From assembly GCA_041660925.1 (NCBI GenBank), contig JBAZVI010000002.1:186001-250000 (forward strand): a stretch of 64,000 nucleotides of DNA. The letters are read 5' to 3'. The stretch comes from Elusimicrobiota bacterium (GTDB lineage Bacteria; Elusimicrobiota; Elusimicrobia; UBA1565). The translations under genes and the position numbers were made by a program. This document shows positions 25,245-34,757 of this stretch, one piece after another; positions within the stretch are counted from its first letter, which is position 1, and each line of letters opens with the position of its first letter. The notes under the pieces are model-generated. The model worked only from the letters and a program-made list of their open reading frames with translations, was not told the origin of the DNA and did no database searches.

Positions 25245-26233
25245 GCGGCGAGGGATGACGCGTCCTTGCGCGACTCCTTCGCGGGGACGATCAGTCCCGC
25301 CGGGAAGTTCGGCGTCCGGCCGATCCGATGAAGCGTGGTGAGCACGCGCTCGGGGCGGCCCCAGTCGTCCCAGACGACGCCGTCCATCGGCAGGACGGCG
25401 CAGGCCTCCGGAGCGGCCTGGAGCACGCTTCGGGAGAAGTCGGCCTCCGGCATGTCCCGGTAGACCGCCTGGAGCGTACGCGCCTCCTCGGTGGTCCCGA
25501 AGGCCGAGCGCAGGCGTTCGAAGCGCTCGTGGATGCGGGGGAGCATGCGTTCGGCGAGGTCCCAGAGCGTCCTCGCCTTGGCCGCCATGATGAAGGTGTT
25601 CCACAGACACCCCTGCCGGTAGAACCGGTGGGCGGCGGCGGCGTCGGGCTTCTCATGGAACCCGGCGACGGAGCGGACGCCGGGGGCCAGACGCTCCCCG
25701 GGGCGGATCCACCCGTACTCGGGCTCCGGCCGGCTGGCCGGCATCCCCAGCAGGACGACCCGGTCCTCGAGCTTCTCGGCGGCCTCGAGCCCCCGCGTCA
25801 TGCGATCGATGAAGGCGTCGTCGGTGAGGATGAAGTGGTCGGAGGGCATGACGGCGACCGTCGCCCGGGGGTCGCATGCCAGCACGTAGGCCAGAGGGAG
25901 CAGGATCCCCGGGGCCGTCCTGCGGTTCGCGGGCTGCTCGAGCACGCGGCCGGGGAGGTCCACGCGCAGGGGCTCGTCGAGGAAGCGCCAGTGCCCCTGA
26001 CCGATGACGGTCACGACCTCGCTCGGGGAGGCGACCCTCGCGGCGCGCGCGAGGGTATGCTCCAGCATGGTCCTCTTCCCCAGGAAGGAGCAGTACTGCT
26101 TCGGCCGCGCTTCACCGAGCCAGGCGGCGGTGAAGGGCAGCATCCTCTGGCCGTCTCCTCCCGAGAGGACGACGGACCAGCGATGTCCGATCCGGATCGG
26201 ACTCACGGCGTTCGCGTGCATGTTCGTTTTCAT
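25241..26233 (-). CDS. Mannose-1-phosphate guanylyltransferase-like sugar nucleotidyltransferase
   Basis: A 330-residue enzyme with the nucleotidyltransferase signature LSGGDGQRMLPFT (the usual AGGxGxRLWP is modified) near residue 19, KQYCSFLGKRTMLEHT, the metal site VAVMPSDHFI (about 110), and EKPD plus WNTFIMAAK later, all typical of GDP-mannose pyrophosphorylases. It would make GDP-mannose from GTP and mannose-1-phosphate for surface glycans. The start is ATG 26233, 7 nt behind TATCCT. The C-terminal isomerase domain of bifunctional ManC is absent, which is normal for the short form. Exact sugar specificity is not certain. Confidence 0.82.
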   Translation of the reverse strand: MKTNMHANAVSPIRIGHRWSVVLSGGDGQRMLPFTAAWLGEARPKQYCSFLGKRTMLEHTLARAARVASPSEVVTVIGQGHWRFLDEPLRVDLPGRVLEQPANRRTAPGILLPLAYVLACDPRATVAVMPSDHFILTDDAFIDRMTRGLEAAEKLEDRVVLLGMPASRPEPEYGWIRPGERLAPGVRSVAGFHEKPDAAAAHRFYRQGCLWNTFIMAAKARTLWDLAERMLPRIHERFERLRSAFGTTEEARTLQAVYRDMPEADFSRSVLQAAPEACAVLPMDGVVWDDWGRPERVLTTLHRIGRTPNFPAGLIVPAKESRKDASSLAA

Positions 26234-26240
26234 GAGGGAG

Positions 26241-26246
26241 AGGATA
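26241..26246 (-). promoter_or_regulatory. -10 element (TATCCT) of the guanylyltransferase gene
   Basis: TATCCT (minus strand) ends 7 nt before the ATG at 26233; no ribosome site. Confidence 0.5.
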
Positions 26247-26397
26247 CTCGGGCTCGCATCGCGGGACCATGGCGGCGGGGTAAAATCGGCATGACCGCCG
26301 TTTGACTCCGCGCGGCGAGCGGAAGCGGGCTTCCTCGCGTCGGCGCGGGTATGGTATGCTCTCACAGGGTCGCGCTCCGCGCGCGCGTCCCGGAAAA

Positions 26398-27555
26398 ATG
26401 CCGAGGATCCTCGACCTTTTGACGGGCTTCGGACTCGCCGACGCGCTCGACATCGCGATCGTCTCCCTCCTCCTATATCTCGCCTGGACCTGGTTCCGCC
26501 GCACGAAGGCCGCGTTCGTGGCCATCGGGATGTTCATCCTCACCGGCATCTACATCGTCGCCCGCATCCTCAACCTCGTGCTCACGGCCTACCTCTTCCA
26601 GGGCTTCTTCGCGGTCTCGCTCTTCGCCCTCATCGTCATCTTCCAGGAGGAGATCCGTCACTTCTTCGAGCGCCTCGCGGTCTGGAGCCTGGGCAAGCGC
26701 CGTCTCTCCCCCCATCCGGACGCCGAGATCGAGGAGCTCGTCCAGGCGCTCGGCGAACTCGCGCGCGAGCGCTACGGCGCCCTCATCGTCCTGCGCGGAC
26801 GCGACCCCATCGAGCGGCACATCACCGAGGGGCACGAGCTCGACGGGAAGATCTCGCGGGCGCTGCTGCTGAGCATCTTCGACCCGCATTCCGAGGGGCA
26901 CGACGGCGCGATGGTCATCGGCAACGAGCGCGTCGAGCGCTTCAGCGTCTACCTCCCGCTGGGCCGCGACCTCGCGCAGAACGCGCGGCTCGGCACGCGC
27001 CACGCGGCCGCGGTCGGACTCTCCGAGCTCACCGACGCCCTCTGCCTCGTCGTCAGCGAGGAGCGCGGGATGATCTCCATCGCCGAGGACGGCCAGCTCG
27101 GCGAGGTGCGCGACCTCGGACAGCTGCGCGCGCGCATCGACGCCTTCCGAAAGGACACGGTGCCCGGCGCCCCTCCCGGCCTGCCGGTCTGGAAGCGCAA
27201 CCTGAAGGCCAAGGCCGCGGCGGTCCTCCTGGGCTTCGGGCTCTGGTTCCACTTCGTGCACGGCGAGAAGCCGATGCTGCGCGAGTACGTCGTGCCGGTC
27301 GTCTTCCACAACCTCCCCCCCTCCCTGGCCGTCGACGCCGCGCAGCCGTCTTCGGTGCGCGCCACCGTCGCCGGCGCGCAGCGCAGTCTCTACCTGCTCG
27401 ACGCCGAGCGCCTGCGGGCCCACCTCGACCTTTCCCGCGCCGACGCGGGAGAGAGCGAGGTCCTGCTCGGGCGCGACTGCATCGCGCTCCCGGAAGGGAT
27501 CGTCCTCGTGCGCCTCGACCCGCCCGCGGTGCGCGTGCACCTCAAGGCCCGATGA
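26398..27555 (+). CDS. cdaA: Diadenylate cyclase (CdaA-type) fused to a YbbR domain
   Basis: The 385-residue protein makes cyclic di-AMP from two ATP. Residues 1-80 carry three membrane helices as in CdaA; the DAC domain follows with GHDGAMVI (DGA about residue 170) and LGTRHAAAVGLSE (RHR-type loop, here TRH, about 200), then a short linker, another membrane helix (AAAVLLGFGLWFHFV, about 275-290) and one YbbR repeat (about 295-385). In Firmicutes the YbbR protein CdaR is separate and regulates CdaA; here both are joined in one chain. It heads a nine-gene overlapping operon and is coupled by ATGA to the DHH phosphodiesterase gene. TATGCT at 26355-26360 may be its -10. Confidence 0.92.
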   Translation: MPRILDLLTGFGLADALDIAIVSLLLYLAWTWFRRTKAAFVAIGMFILTGIYIVARILNLVLTAYLFQGFFAVSLFALIVIFQEEIRHFFERLAVWSLGKRRLSPHPDAEIEELVQALGELARERYGALIVLRGRDPIERHITEGHELDGKISRALLLSIFDPHSEGHDGAMVIGNERVERFSVYLPLGRDLAQNARLGTRHAAAVGLSELTDALCLVVSEERGMISIAEDGQLGEVRDLGQLRARIDAFRKDTVPGAPPGLPVWKRNLKAKAAAVLLGFGLWFHFVHGEKPMLREYVVPVVFHNLPPSLAVDAAQPSSVRATVAGAQRSLYLLDAERLRAHLDLSRADAGESEVLLGRDCIALPEGIVLVRLDPPAVRVHLKAR

Positions 27556-28586
27556 GCGAGAAGCCGACGCCGCAGGAGTTCCTCGACTTCCTCGCCGGGC
27601 ACGGCAAGGAGATCTCGCCGCTGCTCTTCCTCACCCACAACCACCCGGACCCGGACTGCATGGCCACCTCGCTGGCCCTGGCCTACGCCGCGGAGAAGCT
27701 CCACGGCATCCGCTCCCGCATCGCCTACGGCGGCATCATCGGCCGCATCGAGAACCAGATGATGGCCAAGACGCTGCGCATCCCCATCCGCCCGCTGCGC
27801 GCCGACGACCTCAAGCGCTACGAGCACGTCGTCCTCATCGATACGCAGCCGCCCTTCCAGAACAACCCCTTCAAGCGCCGGCGAAAAGCGACGGTCGTCA
27901 TCGACCACCACGCGCTGCACCCGGCGACCGAGGCCGACTTCCTGTGGGTGGACCCGAGCGCGGGGGCGACCTCGACGATCGCCGCCGAGGTCCTCTTCGC
28001 CAGCGGGCTCGAGATCCCCGCGCGCATCGCCACGGCGCTCGTCTACGGCATCACCTCGGAGACCGAGAACCTCGGGCGCGACACGGGGCCGCGCGACATC
28101 CAGGCCTATCTGGCGCTCATCCAGCGCAGCAACACCAAGACCCTCGCCCGCATCCAGAACCCCCTGCACCCGCGCGCCTTCTTCGGACTGCTCGGGCGGG
28201 CGATCCGCGACGCCTTCGTGCTGCGCGACATCATCGGCGTTCACCTCGGGGAGGTCCCCACCCCGGACCGGGTCGCGCAGATGGCCGATTTCCTGCTCAC
28301 GCACGAGCGCATGCGCTGGTCGTTCTGCACCGGCCGCTTCGCCGGCCGGCTCTACGTGTCCCTGCGCTCGCGCAGGGAGGACGCCCACGCGGGGCGCGTG
28401 CTCACGCGGCTGCTCGGCGTCGGCTCGGCGGGCGGGCACGGCATGATCGCCGGCGGCTCGGTCACGATGCCGGCGGAGGCGACGGATTCGGATTGGCGCG
28501 ACAAGGAGGTCGAGGTGAGGAACGGATTCCTGAAGGCCGTAGGCGTGAAAGACCCGGCGGAGCTGGCGTACCCCTTCACGTCATGA
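27552..28586 (+). CDS. DHH/DHHA1 phosphoesterase (NrnA/GdpP-like catalytic core)
   Basis: A 344-residue cytoplasmic protein with DHH motifs in order: THNHPDPDCMATSLAL (about 28-43), VLIDTQPP (about 95-102), VVIDHHALH (about 115-123) and the DHHA1 glycine loop GSAGGHGMIAGGS (about 297-309). NrnA-type members degrade nanoRNA or pApA, and GdpP-type members hydrolyse c-di-AMP. No PAS, GGDEF or membrane segment is attached. Being overlapped with the diadenylate cyclase gene (ATGA) strongly suggests it removes c-di-AMP or its product pApA. Confidence 0.88.
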   Translation: MSEKPTPQEFLDFLAGHGKEISPLLFLTHNHPDPDCMATSLALAYAAEKLHGIRSRIAYGGIIGRIENQMMAKTLRIPIRPLRADDLKRYEHVVLIDTQPPFQNNPFKRRRKATVVIDHHALHPATEADFLWVDPSAGATSTIAAEVLFASGLEIPARIATALVYGITSETENLGRDTGPRDIQAYLALIQRSNTKTLARIQNPLHPRAFFGLLGRAIRDAFVLRDIIGVHLGEVPTPDRVAQMADFLLTHERMRWSFCTGRFAGRLYVSLRSRREDAHAGRVLTRLLGVGSAGGHGMIAGGSVTMPAEATDSDWRDKEVEVRNGFLKAVGVKDPAELAYPFTS

Positions 28587-30523
28587 CCTCCGCCCATCGG
28601 ACGCGCAAGGACCTGCTGCCGCACGGGCCGACGCTGCTCTCGGACGACGACGCGTACCTCTTCAACGAGGGCTCGCACTTCCGGCTCTACGACAAGCTCG
28701 GCGCCCACCTGGCCCAGCGCGACGGCGTCGACGGCGTGTATTTCGCCGTCTGGGCCCCGAACGCGCGCTTCGTCTCCGTCATCGGCGACTTCAACGACTG
28801 GGACCGCAACAAGGACCGGCTCCACCCCCACGGCTCCTCGGGCATCTGGGAGGGCTTCGTCCCCGGGCTCGGGCAGGGCACCGTCTACAAGTACCACATC
28901 CGCTCGCACGAGCACGGCTACAAGGTCGACAAGGCGGACCCGATGGCCTTCTACGCGGAGGTCCCGCCGAAGACGGCCTCCGTCGTCTGGGACCTCGCCT
29001 ACGAGTGGAACGACTCCGAGTGGATGTCCAAGCGCGCCGAGCGCGGAGGCCTCCACGCGCCCGTCTCCATCTACGAGATGCACGTCGGCTCGTGGATGCG
29101 CGTCCCCGAGGACGGCGGCCGCTCCATGACCTACCGGGAGCTCGCCCCGAAGCTCGTCGAGTACCTGACGCGCATGGGATTCACGCACGTCGAGTTCATG
29201 CCGGTCATGGAGCATCCCTTCGGCGGCTCCTGGGGCTACCAGAGCACCGGCTACTTCTCCCCGACGAGCCGCTACGGGACGCCGCAGGACTTCATGTACC
29301 TCGTCGACCAGCTCCACCAGGCGGGGATCGGCGTCCTCCTGGACTGGGTGCCCTCCCACTTCCCCACCGACCAGCACGGGCTGGGCTACTTCGACGGCAC
29401 GCACCTCTACGAACACGCGGACCCGCGCGAGGGCTTCCACCCCGACTGGGGCAGCTACATCTTCAACTACGGCCGTCACGAGGTGCGGAGCTTCCTCATC
29501 TCGAGCGCGCTGTTCTGGATGGAGAAGTTCCACGCCGACGGCCTGCGCGTGGACGCGGTCGCCTCGATGCTCTATCGCGACTACTCGCGCAAGGAAGGCG
29601 AGTGGATCCCCAACATCTACGGGGGCCGCGAGAACCTGGAGGCCATCGGCCTCATCCGCCGCCTCAACGAAGAGGTCTACAAGAGCCATCCCGGCGCGCA
29701 GATGTACGCCGAGGAATCCACGGCCTGGGGCGCGGTCTCGCGTCCGACCTACCTGGGCGGGCTCGGCTTCGGCTTCAAGTGGGACATGGGCTGGATGCAC
29801 GACACGCTGGTGTACATGCGCAAGGACGGCATCCACCGCAAGTACCATCACAACCAGCTGACCTTCCGCATGATCTACGCCTGGCACGAGAACTTCGTGC
29901 TGCCGCTCTCGCACGACGAGGTCGTCCACGGCAAATGCGCGCTCCTGACGCAGATGGCGGGCTCCGACGACTGGCAGAAGTTCGCCAACCTCCGGCTCCT
30001 CTTCGCCCACATGTGGACGCAGCCGGGGAAGAAGCTCCTGTTCATGGGCGGCGAGTTCGGCCAGCGCGACGAGTGGTGGAACGAGAAGAGCCTCGACTGG
30101 CACCTCCTGCAGTGGGAGCCGCATCAGGGCGTCCAGCGCTGGGTCGCGGACCTCAACCGCGCCTACCGCGAGAACCCCCAGCTCCACGAGCTCGACAACG
30201 AGTCTCCCGGCTTCGAATGGGTGGACTGCTCCGACTGCGACGCGAGCGTGCTGAGCTTCCTGCGCTTCGGGCGCGACCGCTCCAAGCCGGTGCTCGTCCT
30301 CCTGAACTTCACCTCGGTGCCGCGCATCGGCTACCACGTCGGGGTGCCCGCCGCCGGCTACTGGCGGGAGATCCTCAACAGCGACGCCCGCGACTACTGG
30401 GGCGGCGGGATCGGCAACGAGGGCGGCCTGCACGCCTCCCCGGAGCCGCGCCACGGCCGGCCCTTCTCGCTGCGGGCGACGGTCCCCCCGCTGGGCTGCG
30501 TCATCCTGAGGGCCGAGGGCTGA
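28583..30523 (+). CDS. glgB: 1,4-alpha-glucan branching enzyme GlgB
   Basis: GlgB adds alpha-1,6 branches to glycogen. In 646 residues it has an N-terminal CBM48 (VYFAVWAPNARFVSVIGDFNDW), a GH13 barrel with DGLRVDAVASM (nucleophile Asp about 325), YAEESTAW (acid/base Glu about 376) and LSHDEVVHGKCAL (about 445), and a C-terminal beta domain. A second N-terminal CBM48 copy, found in long GlgBs, is absent. It is coupled to the DHH gene by ATGA and ends directly before the GH57 gene. Confidence 0.97.
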   Translation: MTSAHRTRKDLLPHGPTLLSDDDAYLFNEGSHFRLYDKLGAHLAQRDGVDGVYFAVWAPNARFVSVIGDFNDWDRNKDRLHPHGSSGIWEGFVPGLGQGTVYKYHIRSHEHGYKVDKADPMAFYAEVPPKTASVVWDLAYEWNDSEWMSKRAERGGLHAPVSIYEMHVGSWMRVPEDGGRSMTYRELAPKLVEYLTRMGFTHVEFMPVMEHPFGGSWGYQSTGYFSPTSRYGTPQDFMYLVDQLHQAGIGVLLDWVPSHFPTDQHGLGYFDGTHLYEHADPREGFHPDWGSYIFNYGRHEVRSFLISSALFWMEKFHADGLRVDAVASMLYRDYSRKEGEWIPNIYGGRENLEAIGLIRRLNEEVYKSHPGAQMYAEESTAWGAVSRPTYLGGLGFGFKWDMGWMHDTLVYMRKDGIHRKYHHNQLTFRMIYAWHENFVLPLSHDEVVHGKCALLTQMAGSDDWQKFANLRLLFAHMWTQPGKKLLFMGGEFGQRDEWWNEKSLDWHLLQWEPHQGVQRWVADLNRAYRENPQLHELDNESPGFEWVDCSDCDASVLSFLRFGRDRSKPVLVLLNFTSVPRIGYHVGVPAAGYWREILNSDARDYWGGGIGNEGGLHASPEPRHGRPFSLRATVPPLGCVILRAEG

Positions 30524-33046
30524 TTGGGCACCGTCGAGGTCCCGAAGTCGAAGGAACGCTTCGTCTGCGTCCACGGACACTTCTATCAGCCGCCGCGCGA
30601 GAACCCCTGGATCGACGAGATCGAGGTCCAGGACTCGGCCAAGCCGTTCCATGACTGGAACGAGCGCATCGCCTACGAGTGCTACCGGGCCAACGCGGCG
30701 GCCCACGTGCTCGACGCGGACGGGCGCATCTCCGAGCTCGTCGACAACTACGCCCGCATCAGCTTCAACTTCGGCCCCACCCTGCTGAGCTGGCTCGAGC
30801 GCCGGGAGCCCGAGACCTATCGGGCCATCCTGGAGGCCGACCGCGAGAGCCGCCGCCGCTTCGGCGGACACGGGTCCGCGCTGGCCCAGCCCTACAACCA
30901 CATGATCATGCCGCTGGCGGTCCGCCGCGACAAGGTCACGCAGACGCTCTGGGGCCTCAAGGACTTCGAGCGCCGCTTCGGGCGGCGCGCCGAAGGGATG
31001 TGGCTGCCCGAGACCGCGGTCGACCTCGCGACCCTCGAGGTCCTGGCCGAGGCGGGCGTGCGCTACACGATCCTCGCCCCCCGGCAGGCCCGGCGCCTGC
31101 GCCGCTTCGGCGCGAAGGAGTGGACGGACGCGGGCAAGGGCATCGACCCCACCCGCGCCTACCGGGTCTGGCTCCCCTCGGGGAAGACCCTCTCCGTCTT
31201 CTTCTACGACGGCCCCATCTCGCTGGGCATCGCCTTCGAGAAGCTCCTCGCCGACGGAGCGAACTTCGCGCGCCGTCTCGTCTCCGCCTTCTCGGAGGAG
31301 CGCGAGGACGCCCAGCTCGTCAGCATCGCCACCGACGGGGAGTCCTACGGGCACCACCACCGCTTCGGCGAGATGGCGCTCGCCTACGCGCTCAAGACCA
31401 TCGAGGAGAAGGGCCTGGCGAAGCTCACGAACTTCTCGCAGTTCCTCGCGCTGCATCCGCCGACCTGGGAGGTCGAGCTCCACGAGAACAGCTCCTGGAG
31501 CTGCGTCCACGGCGTCGAGCGCTGGCGCTCCGACTGCGGCTGCAACTGCGGCGCCGGGCCGGGCTGGCGGCAGGCCTGGCGCGGCCCCCTGCGCGCCGCC
31601 TTCGACGCCCTGCGCGACGAGGCCGGCGCGCGCTACGAGGAGCGGGCCGCGGCGCTTCTGCGAGACCCCTGGGCCGCGCGCGACGCGTACGTCGAGATCG
31701 TCCTCGATCCCTCCCCGCGGAGCATCGACTCCTTCCTCCTGCGCCACGCGCTCAAGCCGCTCTCGGGCGACGAGCGCGTCGAGGTCCTCAAGCTCCTCGA
31801 GCTCCAGCTCCACCTCCTGCTCATGTACACGAGCTGCGGCTGGTTCTTCGACGACCTCTCCGGTCTGGAGACCGTCCAGGTCCTGCAGTACGCGGCGCGC
31901 GCCGCCGACCTCGCCGGGGAGCTCTTCGGCGGGGACTGGCACGAGAAGCTCGCCTCCCGCCTCGAGAAGGCCGAGAGCAACCTCGCCGAGCACGGCAGCG
32001 GGCGCCGCGTCTACGAGCGTCTGGCGCGCTCGGCCGCCGTCGGCTTCGAGGGCCTCTGCGCCCAGTACGCGCTCGACGCCCTCTTCGCGGAGCCGCCCAA
32101 GCACGCGCAGGTCTACAGCGCGGACGTCGAGCGCGACGCCTTCCGACGCGCGCAGGCCGGCCGGGCGCGGCTCGCCCTCGGCCGCGTGCGCCTCGTCTCG
32201 CGCTTCACCCTCGAGGAGAAGCGCTACCTCTTCGCGGCGATGCACCTGGGCGACCACGCCTTCCACGGCGGCGTCCAGGAGGACCGCGGCGACGAGGACT
32301 ACAAGGCGCTCGAGAAGGACCTCGTCGAGCGCTTCGACCGCGCCGACATGACCGGCTGCATGATGGTCCTGGGCCGCCGCTTCGGGGACTCCGGCTACGA
32401 CCTCTCCCGGCTCTTCGCCGACGAGCAGCGGCGCATGGTGGGCCGGGTGCTCGAGAACGCCCTGCTCGAGGCCGTGGTCTCCCACCGCCAGGTCTACGAG
32501 CATCACGCCCCCCTCCTGCGCTTCCTGAGGGCCCGGGGCATGCCGCCGCCGAAGGCGATCCAGACCGCGGCCGAGGTCGCCCTGCACCACAACCTGCGCC
32601 GCGCGCTCGAGCGCACCGAACCCGACCTGCCGCGCGCCGCCGCCCTCCTCGAAGAGTGCGAGCGCGCCGGCGTGCGCGTGGAGCCCGGGCCGCTGCCCGC
32701 GCTGCTCCGCACGCTCATCGAGCGCCGGGTCCGCGCCGTCGTCGAGCGCAGCGAGGACGACGAGGCGCTCGCGCGCCTCCTCGAGTCCCTGCGGCTCCTC
32801 AAGCGCCTTCCGTTCTCCGTCGACCTCTGGAAGGCGCAGAACCTCCTCTTCTCCCTCCTGCACGGCACGGCGGCCGCCGCCCGCGCGCGCGCCGCCGAGG
32901 CGTTCCGCGGCCTGCGCGACGCGGGCCGGACGCCGGCCGACCCCTGGCGGGCGCGCTTCGTCGAGGCGGCCGAACTCCTCGGCGTGCGCCTCGAGCCGCT
33001 CCCGCTGCCGGCGGCCGCGAAGGCCGGGGAGTCGGTGTCCGCGTGA
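30524..33046 (+). CDS. GH57-family glycosidase with DUF3536 region
   Basis: An 840-residue protein with the GH57 N-terminal barrel (VCVHGHFYQPPRENPW; YNHMIMPL; GMWLPETAVD, whose Glu is the likely nucleophile at about residue 167) and the DUF3536 middle portion (SIATDGESYGHHH, WSCVHGVERWRSDCGCN). GH57 enzymes act on alpha-glucans such as glycogen or amylose. The start is TTG at 30524, immediately after the glgB stop, with no nearby ATG in frame. The final 150 residues are helical and Arg-rich. Substrate detail is unknown, but the neighbours point to glycogen. Confidence 0.88.
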   Translation: MGTVEVPKSKERFVCVHGHFYQPPRENPWIDEIEVQDSAKPFHDWNERIAYECYRANAAAHVLDADGRISELVDNYARISFNFGPTLLSWLERREPETYRAILEADRESRRRFGGHGSALAQPYNHMIMPLAVRRDKVTQTLWGLKDFERRFGRRAEGMWLPETAVDLATLEVLAEAGVRYTILAPRQARRLRRFGAKEWTDAGKGIDPTRAYRVWLPSGKTLSVFFYDGPISLGIAFEKLLADGANFARRLVSAFSEEREDAQLVSIATDGESYGHHHRFGEMALAYALKTIEEKGLAKLTNFSQFLALHPPTWEVELHENSSWSCVHGVERWRSDCGCNCGAGPGWRQAWRGPLRAAFDALRDEAGARYEERAAALLRDPWAARDAYVEIVLDPSPRSIDSFLLRHALKPLSGDERVEVLKLLELQLHLLLMYTSCGWFFDDLSGLETVQVLQYAARAADLAGELFGGDWHEKLASRLEKAESNLAEHGSGRRVYERLARSAAVGFEGLCAQYALDALFAEPPKHAQVYSADVERDAFRRAQAGRARLALGRVRLVSRFTLEEKRYLFAAMHLGDHAFHGGVQEDRGDEDYKALEKDLVERFDRADMTGCMMVLGRRFGDSGYDLSRLFADEQRRMVGRVLENALLEAVVSHRQVYEHHAPLLRFLRARGMPPPKAIQTAAEVALHHNLRRALERTEPDLPRAAALLEECERAGVRVEPGPLPALLRTLIERRVRAVVERSEDDEALARLLESLRLLKRLPFSVDLWKAQNLLFSLLHGTAAAARARAAEAFRGLRDAGRTPADPWRARFVEAAELLGVRLEPLPLPAAAKAGESVSA

Positions 33047-33822
33047 AGCTCGAGCGCGACCTCGTCTTCTACGACCTCGAGGCCACGGGGACCGACCCCC
33101 TGCGCGACCGCATCGTGCAGATCGCCCTCGTGCGCCTGAAGGTCGACGGCGCGCGCGAGCGCTTCGACTCGCTCGTGAACCCCGAGCGCCCCATCCCCCC
33201 CGCGGCGATCGCCATCCACCACATCACCGACGAGATGGCGGCGCAGGCGCCCACGCTGCGCGTCCTGGCCCCGAAGATCCGCGAGCTCTTCGACGGCGCC
33301 GACCTCGGCGGCTTCAACATCCGCGGCTACGACCTTCCGATGCTGCAGGCGGAGCTCGCGCGGGTCGCGAAGCCGCTCGACATGGAAGGCCGGCGCGTCG
33401 TCGACGCCATGACCATCTTCCACAAGCTCGAGCCGCGCACGCTCGGGCGGGCCTATGAGTTCTACTGCGGGAAGCTCCTGGAGAAGGCGCACGACGCGAC
33501 GGCCGACGCCGAGGCCTCGCTCGACGTCTTCCTCGCGCAGGTCGAGCGCTATCACGGCCGCCCCGGGCGCCCCGACCTCGCGCAGGACATCGCCGGCCTG
33601 CACGACTTCTGCGACCTGAACGTGGACGCGCTCGGGAAGCTCAACTGGCGCGAGGGCGAGGCCGCCTTCAGCTTCGGCAAGTACCGCGGCAAGACCCTGC
33701 GCGAGGTGCTCGAGCTCGAGCCCGGCTACATCCAGTGGCTCAGCCGCAACCGCGACTTCTCCGCCGAGGTCGCCGACATCTGCGCGAAAGCGCTCAACGG
33801 CGTGTTTCCCAAGAGGAAGTGA
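33043..33822 (+). CDS. DEDD-type 3'-5' exonuclease (DnaQ-like) with C-terminal extension
   Basis: A 259-residue DnaQ-superfamily nuclease: Exo I FYDLEATGTD (about 8-17), Exo II GGFNIRGYDLPML (about 88-100), Exo III EKAHDATADAEASL (about 146-159), i.e. all four acidic residues plus the His of DEDDh type. The last 50 residues (FSFGKYRGKTLREVLELEPGYIQWL) match the putative quorum-sensing/YorP-like FGKYKG segment often found at the end of such exonucleases. The start is GTG overlapping the previous stop (GTGA). A metabolic link with the glycogen genes is not apparent. Confidence 0.9.
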   Translation: MKLERDLVFYDLEATGTDPLRDRIVQIALVRLKVDGARERFDSLVNPERPIPPAAIAIHHITDEMAAQAPTLRVLAPKIRELFDGADLGGFNIRGYDLPMLQAELARVAKPLDMEGRRVVDAMTIFHKLEPRTLGRAYEFYCGKLLEKAHDATADAEASLDVFLAQVERYHGRPGRPDLAQDIAGLHDFCDLNVDALGKLNWREGEAAFSFGKYRGKTLREVLELEPGYIQWLSRNRDFSAEVADICAKALNGVFPKRK

Positions 33823-34757
33823 GCCTCGATCCCCTCGCGACGCTCCGCGCCCGCGGCCTCCCGGAGGAGCGCTTGGCCCTGCTCGGCCGCCTGCGCTCGG
33901 GCGAGCTCGTCGGCGTGCACGCCGAACTGCGCGCGCTGCTCTACCTGGGAGCCCTCCTCGTGGTCTTCGGCGTCGGCGGGACGGTCAAGGACCATCTGCG
34001 CGACCTCGGGCCGCTGACGATCGCGGGCCTCCTCGCCGCGGCGAGCGCGGGCTGCCTGCTCTGGTGCGCCCGCCGCGCCGAACCCTTCGTCCCGGAGCGC
34101 TGGAACTCCCCCCACGCCGCCTTCGACTACGTGCTCTACCTCGGCTGCGCCTTCCTCGGGATCCTCTTCGGCTACCTCGAGGGCCGCTTCGGGCTCCTCA
34201 AGGACCTCTGGGACCTCTATCTGCTGGGCTCGGCCGCCCTCTTCTTCCTCCTCGCCTACCGCTTCGACAACCGTTTCGTGCTCACGATGGCGGTCTTCAA
34301 CCTCGCCGGCTTCCTCGGCGTGCGTCTCGGACGCTTCATCCACGACTTCGAGCTCCTCAAGTGGAGCGCCCTCGGACTCTGCGCGGCGCTCGCCGGGACG
34401 GGCGTGCAGACCGCGCGCTCCGGGCTCAAGCCCCATTTTCGGGACACCTACCTCACGATCGCGATCCAGGGCGCCGCCGTGCTGCTGCTGCCCGGAGTCT
34501 TCAAGGACGGCTTCGCGGGCGTCGATTTCGTCTTCCTCGCGGCCCTCTGCGCGGCGAGCATCGTCTTCGGCCTGAGCGAGCGCCGCTTCGCCTACCTGCT
34601 CTACGGCGTCGGCTTCGGCTACCTGGGATTCTCCGCCTGCTTCCTGAAGTCCCTCGAGAGCCCCGGCGTCGGCTTCGTCGCGCTCTATCTCCTCGGTTCG
34701 GCCGCCGCGCTCGTCGTCCTCCTCTTCTCCCTGCGCCGCCGGATGGAGGACGCGTGA
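33819..34757 (+). CDS. Polytopic membrane protein (DUF2157-like)
   Basis: A 312-residue integral membrane protein with about nine hydrophobic helices after a cytoplasmic N-terminal segment (RARGLPEERLALLGRLRSGEL). The N-terminal helix-turn and the stacked helices are like DUF2157-type proteins, but similarity is by pattern only. GTG start (GTGA overlap with the exonuclease) with AAGAGGA upstream. It forms a pair with the next membrane protein and probably acts with it; function unknown. Confidence 0.8.
   Translation: MSLDPLATLRARGLPEERLALLGRLRSGELVGVHAELRALLYLGALLVVFGVGGTVKDHLRDLGPLTIAGLLAAASAGCLLWCARRAEPFVPERWNSPHAAFDYVLYLGCAFLGILFGYLEGRFGLLKDLWDLYLLGSAALFFLLAYRFDNRFVLTMAVFNLAGFLGVRLGRFIHDFELLKWSALGLCAALAGTGVQTARSGLKPHFRDTYLTIAIQGAAVLLLPGVFKDGFAGVDFVFLAALCAASIVFGLSERRFAYLLYGVGFGYLGFSACFLKSLESPGVGFVALYLLGSAAALVVLLFSLRRRMEDA

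Noticed and set aside
28352..32863. Minus-strand open frame of about 1500 codons
   Set aside because: Antisense to DHH, glgB and GH57, whose motifs are unmistakable on the plus strand; composition bias explains the open frame.
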